A stretch of DNA of 64,000 bases from Armatimonadota bacterium (GTDB taxonomy: Bacteria; Armatimonadota; Zipacnadia; JAUWAU01): positions 147,046 through 211,045 of the forward strand of contig JAUWAU010000010.1 in NCBI GenBank assembly GCA_030601885.1, written 5' to 3'. Below the pieces are notes generated by a model. That model ran no database searches, had not been told where the DNA came from, and worked only from the letters and a program-made list of their open reading frames with translations. Positions 51,001 to 59,918 of this stretch are shown one piece after another. Positions within the stretch are counted from its first letter, which is position 1; each line of letters starts with the position of its first letter. Both the position numbers and the translations under genes were made by a program.

Positions 51001-52741
51001 GGGGCACGGACCAGAGGTCCGCCTGATCCACGCACACGCGCGTCCCGTACACGCCGGCCGCGTCGAGCGCCTTCCGAGCGGCGGCTACCTTCTCTGCGTC
51101 CGGATCCACGCCATAGATCATGAGATCCTCGGTGCGCTTCGCCAGCTCGAGGGCGAGACGCCCAGTGCCACAGCCCAGGACGAGGCAGAAGCCCCGCTCG
51201 ACGCCGCTTTCCTTGAGGATCGCATCCGCCGCAGCCTCGTACACCGGAGTGAGGCGATCCTGCGGATACGGCGGGGGAGGTTGCCTCTCCACTTGCTCCC
51301 GGCGCGGCTGCGGGCCCGGCGCGAAGCAGTAGATGGTGCCCTCGTCAGTGCTCACCAGGAGGCGCCCGTCGGCTGCGGCGAGCCCCTTGGCGACACCGTT
51401 AATCTTGCCCGTCCACCGCGTCTCGCCGGTGGCCACATCCAGCGCCATGACCTGCCCCTCGCCACCGATGCACAACCTGTTGCCCGCCAGGATCATCGAC
51501 TCAAAGCCCGCCAGGGATCGCTGCCACGGCCTGGCGGCGGCGATGAGCTCGTCTGCATCCTTCTCTTCCTCGTCGAGGGCCTTGAGCTGGTCCTCCAGGT
51601 CCGTCGGCTTGGCTCGGGTCAGATTGCGGCGTTTGCCCCTGAGCGCCTGCCGGTTCCTGCTCGCCTCCGGGTACTTCTCTCGATCCAGCGCACACACGCC
51701 CGTGTCACCGAGCATGTACGCGAACTCGTCCGTGACGACGAGGCGCTGGCCGGGGAACCAGGCAAAACCGCTCCTGCCCGACTGCCCGCCGTAGGCGGTG
51801 AGCTCGCCGGTGCCGCCATACAGACCGTCGCCGGCCAGAAGCGCGTAACTCCCGCCAACGAAGCCGGTCTTGCCCCAGGCTGAGCCCAATTGATGGATGA
51901 AGTCACCATCGGCGCGGTCGAAGACCGCCGGAGCGTTCCTGCCGGAGGGCACGTATAGCTTCGTCGCCGAGGCGAGCAGGTAGCCCTGCGGCGAGAAGCC
52001 GTAGAACCGGCTGCTGCCGCCGCCGCTGGGGTAGCTCATGTAGTCGTTCTTCCAGACGAGCTTGCCGTCGTCCGCGCGAACGGCGCAGAGGTAGACGCGC
52101 TCGCCGGGGAAGATGCCCGCGCCGAAGTAGGCAGTCCCGTCGTCCACCAGCACGCCCGTGCGGATGGGCCACAGGGATACCATCCTGCCGCGCCCCAGGA
52201 GCATCTCATCGGTCGGCGCCGCGCGGAACTTCCAGATCACCGCGCCGTCCGCCGCACTCACGCAGTACACCCAACCATCGTCGGCCCCGAAATACACGCG
52301 GCCATTCCACACCGACGGGGCGAGCCGCACGGCGCCGCCGGTGAACACCGACCAGCGCTCTTCGCCGGTTGCCGCGTCGAGGGCGCAGACCTTGTTCTCC
52401 GCGGAGGAGCCGAAATACACGGTGCCGTCGGCGACAGCGAGGTGGTAGACGTCGTCATAGTGCACCCGCGGCAGCTCCAGAAAGCCCTCGACGGGCACGG
52501 ACTGCGGCGGCGCCCACCCGGGGACCGGCTCGCCGCCGGTCGTGAACGACCAGTGCTCGGTGAGCGGCAGCGCCAGCGACTCGGAGCTGATGGCGCTTCG
52601 AGCGCTGTCGTGATGATAGGTGGGCCAGTCCTCGCCGAGCGCCGGCCCGCACACGGCGGCCCACACGAGGCATGAGAACACCATCCCCAGGCTGTGGCGA
52701 CCCAGGATCCCGCTGGCGTCTTGCTTGAACTGTCGGTTCAT
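48035..52741 (-). CDS. giant secreted PQQ-propeller/methyltransferase/malectin fusion
   Basis: Encodes 1568 residues with a likely signal (LGMVFSCLVWAAVCGPALG). Order of domains: first PQQ-like propeller (~30-500; DWPTYHHDSARSA, KVCALDAATGEERWSVFTGG), with a charged coiled-coil insert (LTRAKPTDLEDQLKALDEEE); a class I methyltransferase fold (~505-640; RGFCLVLGCGTGRLALELAK, IYGVDPDAEKV); a second propeller (~690-1100); a malectin-like beta-sandwich (WLFASGCSGL, VFDIKLQGEVV, NSIEVIR); a Glu/Thr-rich beta-domain; and a terminal DNRLRE-type domain (WDEHKITYTNRPKPG, LVVEYVPGK). A SAM-dependent domain in an exported protein is anomalous, since SAM is cytoplasmic. A paralog is upstream. Confidence 0.72.
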   Translation of the reverse strand: MNRQFKQDASGILGRHSLGMVFSCLVWAAVCGPALGEDWPTYHHDSARSAISSESLALPLTEHWSFTTGGEPVPGWAPPQSVPVEGFLELPRVHYDDVYHLAVADGTVYFGSSAENKVCALDAATGEERWSVFTGGAVRLAPSVWNGRVYFGADDGWVYCVSAADGAVIWKFRAAPTDEMLLGRGRMVSLWPIRTGVLVDDGTAYFGAGIFPGERVYLCAVRADDGKLVWKNDYMSYPSGGGSSRFYGFSPQGYLLASATKLYVPSGRNAPAVFDRADGDFIHQLGSAWGKTGFVGGSYALLAGDGLYGGTGELTAYGGQSGRSGFAWFPGQRLVVTDEFAYMLGDTGVCALDREKYPEASRNRQALRGKRRNLTRAKPTDLEDQLKALDEEEKDADELIAAARPWQRSLAGFESMILAGNRLCIGGEGQVMALDVATGETRWTGKINGVAKGLAAADGRLLVSTDEGTIYCFAPGPQPRREQVERQPPPPYPQDRLTPVYEAAADAILKESGVERGFCLVLGCGTGRLALELAKRTEDLMIYGVDPDAEKVAAARKALDAAGVYGTRVCVDQADLWSVPHSDYFANLIVSEDALISGALNASPKETRRMLKPLGGTLCIGQPAEAKGVVKPLDMPSLRRWVQAGGMSGYRMIEGRGTWAKFVRGPLEGAENWTHQYGDAGNAGSSQDRAVKCPLGMLWFGDPGPDVVVNRHRGTAAPLVVKGRTFLQGNNYIVAFDPYNGVKLWERDIPGAYRVNMARDCSNLAATEDSLFVATGTQCLRLDAATGETQATYDMPPPPDETPRTWAYVAVVGDILVGSTAQRALYSDAVFAVDVGTGAFRWVHHGKSIKNNAICVSDGRVLFVDDSATSEQRQEGLGETATRLAAEKGISLAEAEKQIGGADIRVAVAIDLASGNTLWEKPVDLTDCGGSVLVGMSSRGVFAFAGAHKNGHFWPQFLGGEFATRRVVAISAEDGSLLWSKAVGYRMRPIIIGDTLYAEPWGFDLRTGKQKMRTHPVTGASSVWEFERPGHHCGAVSGSPNALFFRSGSIGYYDLVSDHGTEHFSGQRAGCWINIIPANGLVVVPEASSGCVCLYSIHCTTVFKPRAFNRAWAIYDATGELTPVRHMAINLGAAGDRRDTRGTLWLSYPRPSGRMRVNFDLGVSGGAKYFTSDTEYTQLPGTGKAWLFASGCSGLTKCTVPLLKEEDGAAIYTVRLGFVDTENQRPGERVFDIKLQGEVVDESFDIIRAAGGPNKAVVKEFEGIEVQDDLVIELVPTLPEPAGAELPTLNSIEVIRTRALRVGLKAPSFLLSGLVREDAAEVKIGNHTDREFVGTLELTAPDGFAVTPSRTDVRLAPEETTTVPVKVAVARRGDAANLQVDVKLLRGDETVESQSQAALEYLGPRERVVIEVAEDASVAKRTPTVNHGHEASVMVDGGSQAMVDQDHRLGYLKFRVDIPGKSHSVKLRMHVAPSQGAESGKAGRICIVAEPWDEHKITYTNRPKPGKEVATVGRVERGAWVVRPLDVELSGKMELSLVLEPTTTDAANYLSREGGSPPELVVEYVPGK

Positions 52742-52877
52742 GTGGTTGGCCTCTTTTCGAAGTCGTAGGGCATTGGCTCCCCCCGCTCGCTACCGCATCA
52801 TAAGCTATCCAACGATGATTCGCCAAGTGCCGCCGCAAACCTCGCGGTCCGAACGCGCCGCCGCGAGGACCACGGAC

Positions 52878-55800
52878 TCACCGCCGGTGCACCTCGATGA
52901 AATTCACTAACGGTGCTTGCTCTTGCGTCGGGTTCTCAACCTTCGGCACGAACTCTATCGTGAGGGCATCTTCGACCTTCACGCCGTCGAACGTCCTCGT
53001 GATCGCCGTGTTCTGTCCGCCAGCGGCCCGGAGGACGTCGAAATCCCTCCGGACGACCTCTCCCTGGAGCTTGATGTCGAAGACGCGCCACCCCGAACGA
53101 TTAGCCATGTGCTCCCGGAATCCCAACCGCACCGTGTAGACGCCGGCATCCTGTCCGTCCTCAATGAGCGGCAGGACGCAGCGCGTGAGTCCGACGCACC
53201 CCGAGGCAAACACCCAGGACTTATCGGTGCCACGTATGGTCACCACGTCCGAATTCTCGCGGAAGTAGCCGCCGTCGGGCAAGACGTCGGCGATGATATC
53301 CAATGGCACGCCGAAGCGTGTGGTTGGGCGCGGGTGGGCGAGCCAGAGCGTGCCGTCGGCGTCCCGCTGGTCGCCGGGGGCGCCGAGGTTGAGGGCCAGA
53401 TGCTTCACCGACTCTATCTTATCGGTCGCGTGGAAAACCGACCAGTTCTCATTTCGCCGGCTGGGGATGAGGGCAACGGACGTCTGAATGGGATAGGAGC
53501 AAATGCAGCCCGAGGAGCCCTCGGGGGCAAGAACGAGTCCTGCGGCGGGAATGATGTTGATCCAGCACCCCGGTCGCATCCCGCCCCAATTGCTCGTGCC
53601 CGCGTCGCCCTTCAGGTCGTACATGCCCATCGAGCCGGACCGATAGAACATCGCCGCCGGGCACGCGGAGACGGTCCCGCAGCCATACGCGCGGGCGAAA
53701 CGCCACGGCGTGTCTTCGCCCGTCACGGGATGGACACGCATCCTCGGCGCGCCAGTTCTGATGTCATAAGCGAAGGGTTCGGCGTAGACTGTATCGCCAA
53801 CGATCGCGGGCGGGTGGAAGTGCGCGTATCCTCCGCCTCTGAAGCGCTGCTCCCACAGGGCCGATCCGTCTCGCGCGTCGAAGGCCACTACGCGATTCTC
53901 GCTCGCGCTGCCCCAGGCAACGAGCACGCCCCGGCTGTAGCTGAGCGTGAGTGCGAGGCCACAGCTTTTCAGGTCAACGGGCCGCTCCCACAGCTTCTTG
54001 CCGGTGTCGGCGTCGAGGCCGACCAGGAATATCGCCTCGAGAATCTCCGGGCCGCGCTGCCCCGGACCGGCGCTTAGCGCTTCGTCACCACGGCTCTCGA
54101 TGAAGAAGACGTGCCCATCGCCGATGGCGATCGTCTTGTGAATAATGAGCCCGCCATCGCATTCCCAGCGCGTCTCACCGTCGCTCAGGCCCAGCGCAAA
54201 AAAGCGATCGCTGGTGAGCGCCGGCCAGGTTGGGCCGGAGTAGAAGGACCCATCGGCACGCTCGTAGGCCGACGCCGGAAGGGTCGCGCTGCCGAAGAGG
54301 AGGTCATCGGCCCAGGCGAGGTATCCCCAGTCCCGTTGCGTCCCGTCCGGAGACGGCGGAACGGCGTAGGTGGCGGTCCGCTTACCAGTCGCTGCATCCA
54401 GGCGCCAGCACTCGGAGCCGGTGCACCGGAGAACGTAGTCGTCTGTGGCCACCATGTTGCTGGCGTCACGGGACATGTTCGTCCGCAGCGCGCCCGGCAC
54501 CGCCGTGTCCCACAGCTCCGTGCCGTTGTAGGCATCAACGGCGATTACCCGCTCTCGGGCCGGGATGAAAAGCCGCCCCCCGGTTGCGAGCGGCCCTGCC
54601 GGGTGGCTGTGGCGGTCGATCATTCGCCCCGGGCCCGGGCTGCCATACCACAGCAGCGAGAGCGGAGCCTGCACGCGCTCGTCGGCCCCGCACGTGGTAT
54701 TCCCGGCGTCGGCATACTGATGCGTCCAATTCCCGGCTCCCGGCAGTTGCCCACGGTCGATGCGCACCCAGAGCCCCCCGTCCTCAATGACCCGCCCCTT
54801 CAGCTCATCCGCGCCCGCGAGCCACCGCCGCATGGCCGACGTCGTCAGGCGACTGTCGGCATTCCCGCCCTCCGCCGGCTGGCCGATGTACGCCACGCCG
54901 CCGGACGGCCGTAGCACGCGCTGGAGATTCCCTGCCGAGCCGTCCAGGCGACCCGTCACCAGCGTGCTGTCAGATACGACGAGGTTGGCGAAATAGATCG
55001 GAGCCTCAACGTTGGGCCACGAGCCCTGCTCCACAGTCACCCGGGTGCCATACAGTCCGGCCGCGTCCAGAGCCCGCCTCGCCTGGGCCACCTTCTTCGC
55101 GTCAGCTTCGATGCCGAGGATCCTCAGGTCCGTCCGCCTGGCGATCTCGAAGGCCAGCCGACCGGTGCCGCACCCGAGAACGAGGCAGAAGCCCTTGCGG
55201 ACGCCAGTCTCGGAGACGATCCGCTCGGCCGCTTCATCGTAGACGGACGCAAGTTCATCCCGGGGATACGCTGGGTCATTCCGAGGGGGACCCGACTTCT
55301 GGGTTAGGGGGCCGTCGCCTTTGCCGAAGCAGTATATGGCGCCCGTGTCGGAGCTGATAAACAGACGGCCGTTCGCCACCGCCAGCCCCCGCGCCTTGCC
55401 GTCGATCTCAGCATGCCAAAGCTCTTCGCCGGTGGTAGCATCGACGGCGATCACCAGGTCCTGCCCTCCGGCATACAGAACGCTCCCGGCCAGGATCAAC
55501 GCATAGGGGCACTCGCATTCCGCTCGCCACTTCCAGCACTTCGCCGCCGCTTCGTCGGCCTGGCTCAGCTCGTCGGCGAGCGCGTCGCGCTTCTTGGTGA
55601 GCTCAGCGAGTCGGCCGAGCTTCTCGTCGCTCAGATCCTGCCCCTTCTCCTTTAGCGCCCTCTGCTCTTGCTCCAGCCTGGAGAGGCTTTTTTTGACGCT
55701 GCTGAGTTCGTTGCGTAGGCGCATCTGCGCAGCGGCGCTGGCCGCGTACTGGCGGTCGAGCGCCGCGAGAGTATCGGAACTCGCAAGGTAGGAGAAGTCG

Positions 55801-56753
55801 CGCGTCACCACCAGTCGGTCGCCGGGGAACTGGGCGAACATGTCGCCTTTCCGCTTCTCGAAGGCCGCCAGCCTGTCCGGGCCGCTGAAGATGAGGTCAC
55901 CCGTGAGGAGAGCGTACGTGCCACCTCCGCGGATGGTATTGGCCTTCCAAAAGACCGACTGGCCGTTCTCGCGGTCGAAGGCCGCGGGCACGTTGCGCCC
56001 GGTGGGCACGTACAGCCGGGTCGCCGAGGCGAGCAGATACCCCTCCGGTACCAGCCCGCTGAAAGCTTCGGAGCCGCCATGCGGCAGGTAGATGTACTCC
56101 TGCCCCAGCGTATCGTTGCGCCACACGACCTCGCCACTGTCGGCGCGCACCGCGCAAAGGAAGACGCTCTCCGTGGGGAAAAGCCCGGCAGCGAAGTACG
56201 CAATCCCGTCCTCTACGATCATGCCCGTCCGCAGCGGCCACACCGAGACGATCCTGCCGTTGCCGATCACCTTGCGATCGCTCGGCCCGGGACGGTACTT
56301 CCAGATCACCTTGCCGTCGGCCGCGCTCAGGCAGTAGGCCCACCCGTCGTCCGACCCGACGAATACGCGGTCCCGCCACACGGTTGGCGCCACCCGCACG
56401 GGGCCACCGGTGAAGACCGACCAGCGCTCTTTCCCCGTCGCCGCATCGAGGGCGTAGACCTTATTGCTCCCCGAGGAGCCGAAGTAGACGGTGTCGCCGG
56501 CGACGGCCACGTGGTAGGCGAGGTCGTACGTGACGCGGATGCGCTCCTTCACCGGATCGGGCCAGGATGGTTGGGGGCCCTGGCGAGGCGTGAACGTCCA
56601 GTGCAGTGAGAGTGGTGGCTCGAGGCGCTCGTCGGTGGTCCCGCTGCGGGCGCTGTCGTGAAGATACGAGGGCCAGTCGGCACCGTATGCGGAAACGCCC
56701 GCGAGGGCCACGCCACACCACGCAGCAACGCACATGAAGCTCCGAAGCGACAT
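52878..56753 (-). CDS. secreted PQQ-propeller/methyltransferase/malectin fusion, paralog
   Basis: Encodes 1291 residues from ATG 56753, preceded by AGGAGG. Signal peptide MSLRSFMCVAAWCGVALAGV, then the same domain order as the downstream gene: propeller (DWPSYLHDSARSG, KVYALDAATGKERWSVFTGG), a long coiled coil (~350-420; SVKKSLSRLEQEQRALKEKG), a methyltransferase fold (~520; GFCLVLGCGTGRLAFEIARR, ILGIEADAKKV), a second propeller and a malectin-like domain ending NFIEVHRR. It lacks the two C-terminal domains of its partner. Motif I is intact in both proteins. The pair is followed upstream by an FtsX-type permease gene 125 bases away. The function is unknown. Confidence 0.72.
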   Translation of the reverse strand: MSLRSFMCVAAWCGVALAGVSAYGADWPSYLHDSARSGTTDERLEPPLSLHWTFTPRQGPQPSWPDPVKERIRVTYDLAYHVAVAGDTVYFGSSGSNKVYALDAATGKERWSVFTGGPVRVAPTVWRDRVFVGSDDGWAYCLSAADGKVIWKYRPGPSDRKVIGNGRIVSVWPLRTGMIVEDGIAYFAAGLFPTESVFLCAVRADSGEVVWRNDTLGQEYIYLPHGGSEAFSGLVPEGYLLASATRLYVPTGRNVPAAFDRENGQSVFWKANTIRGGGTYALLTGDLIFSGPDRLAAFEKRKGDMFAQFPGDRLVVTRDFSYLASSDTLAALDRQYAASAAAQMRLRNELSSVKKSLSRLEQEQRALKEKGQDLSDEKLGRLAELTKKRDALADELSQADEAAAKCWKWRAECECPYALILAGSVLYAGGQDLVIAVDATTGEELWHAEIDGKARGLAVANGRLFISSDTGAIYCFGKGDGPLTQKSGPPRNDPAYPRDELASVYDEAAERIVSETGVRKGFCLVLGCGTGRLAFEIARRTDLRILGIEADAKKVAQARRALDAAGLYGTRVTVEQGSWPNVEAPIYFANLVVSDSTLVTGRLDGSAGNLQRVLRPSGGVAYIGQPAEGGNADSRLTTSAMRRWLAGADELKGRVIEDGGLWVRIDRGQLPGAGNWTHQYADAGNTTCGADERVQAPLSLLWYGSPGPGRMIDRHSHPAGPLATGGRLFIPARERVIAVDAYNGTELWDTAVPGALRTNMSRDASNMVATDDYVLRCTGSECWRLDAATGKRTATYAVPPSPDGTQRDWGYLAWADDLLFGSATLPASAYERADGSFYSGPTWPALTSDRFFALGLSDGETRWECDGGLIIHKTIAIGDGHVFFIESRGDEALSAGPGQRGPEILEAIFLVGLDADTGKKLWERPVDLKSCGLALTLSYSRGVLVAWGSASENRVVAFDARDGSALWEQRFRGGGYAHFHPPAIVGDTVYAEPFAYDIRTGAPRMRVHPVTGEDTPWRFARAYGCGTVSACPAAMFYRSGSMGMYDLKGDAGTSNWGGMRPGCWINIIPAAGLVLAPEGSSGCICSYPIQTSVALIPSRRNENWSVFHATDKIESVKHLALNLGAPGDQRDADGTLWLAHPRPTTRFGVPLDIIADVLPDGGYFRENSDVVTIRGTDKSWVFASGCVGLTRCVLPLIEDGQDAGVYTVRLGFREHMANRSGWRVFDIKLQGEVVRRDFDVLRAAGGQNTAITRTFDGVKVEDALTIEFVPKVENPTQEQAPLVNFIEVHRR

Positions 56754-56877
56754 AGGGGGTTCCTCCTGTGCCCAACCGCTGTCCATCTCACCTGGATGGG
56801 CAGGTCAATACGCGTCCTGTTCCGACGACTGAGCACTAACGACCGGCAACTGATCACTGACCACTGGCCACTGGCCC

Positions 56878-58017
56878 TCATTCCTGCGCCAGGATTATGG
56901 CCGGGTCCTGGGTCACGGCCACCATTGCGGGGATGAAGCTTGCCAGAGCGGCCACGAAGGGGGCGATGACCGCCGACCAGGCGAGCAGGTCATACAAAGG
57001 CTCGATATGTGCGTGGGTGATCTTGAATATGGCCGGGCCGAACTGGAGCGCGAGTGCGGTGCCGCCCGCGAAGCCCAGCACGGCGCCAACGACCCCGATC
57101 ACCGCTGCCCGGCCCATGAACAGCGTGGCCACGCTGCCGGATCCGAAGCCCAGCGCGCGGAACAGGCCGATCTCCTGCCGTCGCTGACGGACGTTGACGA
57201 GGGACAGCAATCCCACCGACACGGCGCAGATGGCCAGGACCATCGGGAGGATGAAGGCCACATACCTCGCCACCGTCTGCCTCATCTCCGCGCGCGCGAG
57301 GGCAATGCTCCGGAATTCCGTGACCTTCGTGCCGGGCAGCGCGCGCGCCAGTTCTTCGCGCAGCGTCGAGAGCGAGCTGCCGTAGCACAGACACCCAAGC
57401 GCCTGGATCGTGTTGATGCGTCCCCGCTTGCCGAGGGCATCTTGAACGTCATGGAGGTGGGCGTAAATGCGGATGTCGTCCTTGCTGCCGGATTCCAGCA
57501 GGCATCGCTCCACCTTGAGCTCCTGGCCCAGTACATCGAGCGTCGCCCCCCGGTCGATCTTCAGGCTGCGTGCCAGTTCGTAGCCCACGTAGCAGGCGCC
57601 GGGCGGAATCTGGTAGCCCATCGGCGATTTCTTGCGCTTGCCGATGTTCCCCAGCTCCGCCAGCATGCCGGTGAGCAGAATGCTATGGCCCTGCCAGCGG
57701 ACCTTCTTCTCCAGAATCGCCACGTAGTGGTCCATTGATAGCCACGGTGTCGCCGCCAACTGATGGACGTACTCTTCGGGCATGTCTTTGTCGGCGAAGT
57801 CGCTGGCCCAGAAGTCCTGCATCTCCGTGCCGCGCGGGATGATGAGCAGGTTGAAGCCCATGTCCCGCATCAGGCGCCGCGTCTCATCCTGAGCCGCACG
57901 GCCCGTGGTCAGCAGAGCCACAAACAGCGCCACGGCCCCGGTCACCGCCAGCACACCCAGCGCGAAATTCAGCTTTCTGTGCCTGATCTCTTCGATCAGG
58001 AGACGCAGCAGAGACAT
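56878..58017 (-). CDS. FtsX/MacB-type ABC transporter permease
   Basis: Encodes 379 residues from ATG 58017. Transmembrane helix 1 is in LNFALGVLAVTGAVALFVAL, followed by a MacB-like periplasmic domain (~45-245) and three C-terminal helices (YVAFILPMVLAICAVSVGLL, MGRAAVIGVVGAVLGFAGGT, LLAWSAVIAPFVAALASFIP). The conserved loop VNVRQRRQEIGLFRALGFGS contacts the ATPase in this family. No ABC ATPase gene is adjacent, which is unusual. The start is one base from the stop of the upstream gene, so they are coupled. A mechanotransmission or export role is inferred. Confidence 0.78.
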   Translation of the reverse strand: MSLLRLLIEEIRHRKLNFALGVLAVTGAVALFVALLTTGRAAQDETRRLMRDMGFNLLIIPRGTEMQDFWASDFADKDMPEEYVHQLAATPWLSMDHYVAILEKKVRWQGHSILLTGMLAELGNIGKRKKSPMGYQIPPGACYVGYELARSLKIDRGATLDVLGQELKVERCLLESGSKDDIRIYAHLHDVQDALGKRGRINTIQALGCLCYGSSLSTLREELARALPGTKVTEFRSIALARAEMRQTVARYVAFILPMVLAICAVSVGLLSLVNVRQRRQEIGLFRALGFGSGSVATLFMGRAAVIGVVGAVLGFAGGTALALQFGPAIFKITHAHIEPLYDLLAWSAVIAPFVAALASFIPAMVAVTQDPAIILAQE

Positions 58018-58018
58018 C

Positions 58019-59518
58019 CTACAATCTCCGATTGCGGCGGAGCACCAACACAGCCCCGCCGGCGCCCGCGACGACGCCCAACACAGCAATGAAGATGAGC
58101 AGCGTGATGCTCGTGCGCCGCTCCACCTGCGCCGCAGCACGGGCGGCTTTCAGCACGGGATCGAGTTGCCGTGGCCTGGGAGTCTCCACGGCCTCAGATT
58201 GCCCTCGCACGCTCGACAGGCTCGTCTCTCTGGCATCGCTCCGCTTGTCCGAACCCGCATCGGCGTCCGTGCTTGGCCCGCCCGGCTTCTCGGCAGTCGC
58301 GGCCTGTGCCCGCTCCGCTGCCGGCTTTGGCGCGGTCGCCGCTTCACTCTGGTCTGTCGCGGAGGAAGAGGCATCATCAGCCGCGCTGGGGGGCTCGGGT
58401 TCGAGAGTCCCGCCGTCCGGCGCCTCGTCTGGTTCTGTTTCCGACGCGCGCTCGGGGTGGCTCCGAGAATCGCCATCTGCCTCAAGCGACTCCAGGGAGA
58501 ACTCCATGTAGCCGCCGCCGATGGTCGCGAGGTCATCGCCGGCGAAGCCCGTCGCCCCCAGGCTCGTCCACACTCCCGACAGCGTCGCAGCGACGGCCGG
58601 GTGGTTCGGATCGAAGCCCAGCTCGTCGCGCACTTGTCGATAGCGATCTTCACCCCACACCAGAGGGGCAACCGGCCCCAGCAGCCAACTTGGATCGCTC
58701 GTGCAGGTGCAGTTCCGGCCGAGGAGCTCAAGCAGTCCAAGCACCATCGCCTCTTCCAGGTCCTGGCCCGTGAGAACCTGCCCCAGGCGCCGGCCCATGC
58801 CGAACACGACCGCGACTCCGGTGCGACCGGCGTACTTCTCGGGAAAGCCCAGGCTCCAGAGAAAGATGCGCTCCCGCGGGTCGTCCCACGAGACGCTCAT
58901 CACGCGCGGCGGCCTCCCTATGACCACTCCCATCTCCGTCACCATGCCCACGATCGCTTTCGCCGCGGCGGCTGCTGCCCGCTCCGCCCTTCTGTTCTCG
59001 CCGGCGTCGGTCCCCTTCACCACGATCAGCACGCACCAGTCCGTGATGATGTGCTTAAGGAGCTCCTCGCGGCGCGGCGAGCTCACCACACTCGCCACGA
59101 GCTCCCACACCTCGCGCTCCGAGATGCCGGCCGGCCCGAAGCTGGCCACCACCATCGCCGCATCTCGCGGCGACACGAGTATGGCCACCGGCAGGGCGTC
59201 CGGACGAAGCTGGTGGAAGTGGATCATGGCATCGTGCGTGCCCTGGCGGTCGATGTTGACCAGCGCCGCCTCGACGTTCGAGTCCGGCAGAAGCGCAGCC
59301 CACGCTGTTGCCAGCCACTGTGCCAACTCGTCCTTGCCCGGCGTATCGTCCGCCACGAAGATGTAGAGCTTGTACGGACGGGGTTCACGCACGATGAAGC
59401 CGGCATCCCGAATCGAATACGGACAGGCGCGAGCTGCCGGCGGCAAGCCGCAGAACGCCAAGACGCTGCCTGCCAGGAAGAGGGCACCTCGGTGATACGC
59501 GCGCAGTCTCAGCATCAT
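58019..59518 (-). CDS. exported, C-terminally membrane-anchored protein of unknown function
   Basis: Encodes 499 residues with GGAGGGGA upstream of tandem ATGs at 59518 and 59515. The N-terminal signal is FLAGSVLAFCGLPPAARAC. Residues ~30-330 look like a compact alpha/beta domain, possibly thioredoxin-like (YKLYIFVADDTPGKDELAQW), with a Cys pair in GRNCTCTS. An Ala/Pro/Glu-rich linker (~345-460) leads to a C-terminal membrane helix (SITLLIFIAVLGVVAGAGGA) and RRNRRL. The stop is one base before the permease start. It may be a periplasmic partner of the permease; no family could be assigned. Confidence 0.55.
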   Translation of the reverse strand: MMLRLRAYHRGALFLAGSVLAFCGLPPAARACPYSIRDAGFIVREPRPYKLYIFVADDTPGKDELAQWLATAWAALLPDSNVEAALVNIDRQGTHDAMIHFHQLRPDALPVAILVSPRDAAMVVASFGPAGISEREVWELVASVVSSPRREELLKHIITDWCVLIVVKGTDAGENRRAERAAAAAAKAIVGMVTEMGVVIGRPPRVMSVSWDDPRERIFLWSLGFPEKYAGRTGVAVVFGMGRRLGQVLTGQDLEEAMVLGLLELLGRNCTCTSDPSWLLGPVAPLVWGEDRYRQVRDELGFDPNHPAVAATLSGVWTSLGATGFAGDDLATIGGGYMEFSLESLEADGDSRSHPERASETEPDEAPDGGTLEPEPPSAADDASSSATDQSEAATAPKPAAERAQAATAEKPGGPSTDADAGSDKRSDARETSLSSVRGQSEAVETPRPRQLDPVLKAARAAAQVERRTSITLLIFIAVLGVVAGAGGAVLVLRRNRRL

Positions 59519-59749
59519 GTCTCCCCTCCTGTCCTGCGGCCGTGCACAGCCGACAAAGATACATCAACGGACGTCGATCCGCGAACCATGTCATCCGGCG
59601 TCGGGAGCCTCCAGTTTACATGTTCAAACATCCCGACGTCACGTGGGGGTCCTTACGTCGCCGCCGTGACCGCAGCCTCAGCCTACCATACTTCGGTTCG
59701 ACAATGCCAGCCGTCGCCCCTCCCGAGCCGGACTGTATCTCGTTGAGAG
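59519..59749. other. divergent intergenic region upstream of the PL6 promoter
   Basis: I see no gene in this stretch. It separates the minus-strand anchored-protein gene from the plus-strand lyase, whose promoter begins at 59750. Confidence 0.4.
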
Positions 59750-59777
59750 TTGACGTGAATCCTACGGGCGGTATAAT
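59750..59777 (+). promoter_or_regulatory. sigma-70-like promoter of the PL6-type gene
   Basis: TTGACG (59750-59755) and TATAAT (59772-59777) are separated by 16 bases. The -10 box is a perfect consensus and the -35 box matches five of six. The start of transcription near 59784 leaves a ~135-base leader before the ATG. Confidence 0.65.
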
Positions 59778-59918
59778 CTGCAATCTTGTTGTTGCCGGCG
59801 ATCTGGCGAATGCAAAGACGCCACGCCAAGCTCCAGGCCGCCGAGGAGGCCTCGCCACAGGCTCCCTCGAACTCCGACGCACGACCCAACTGGACTAACG
59901 ACCAAGGAGCATGAACCA

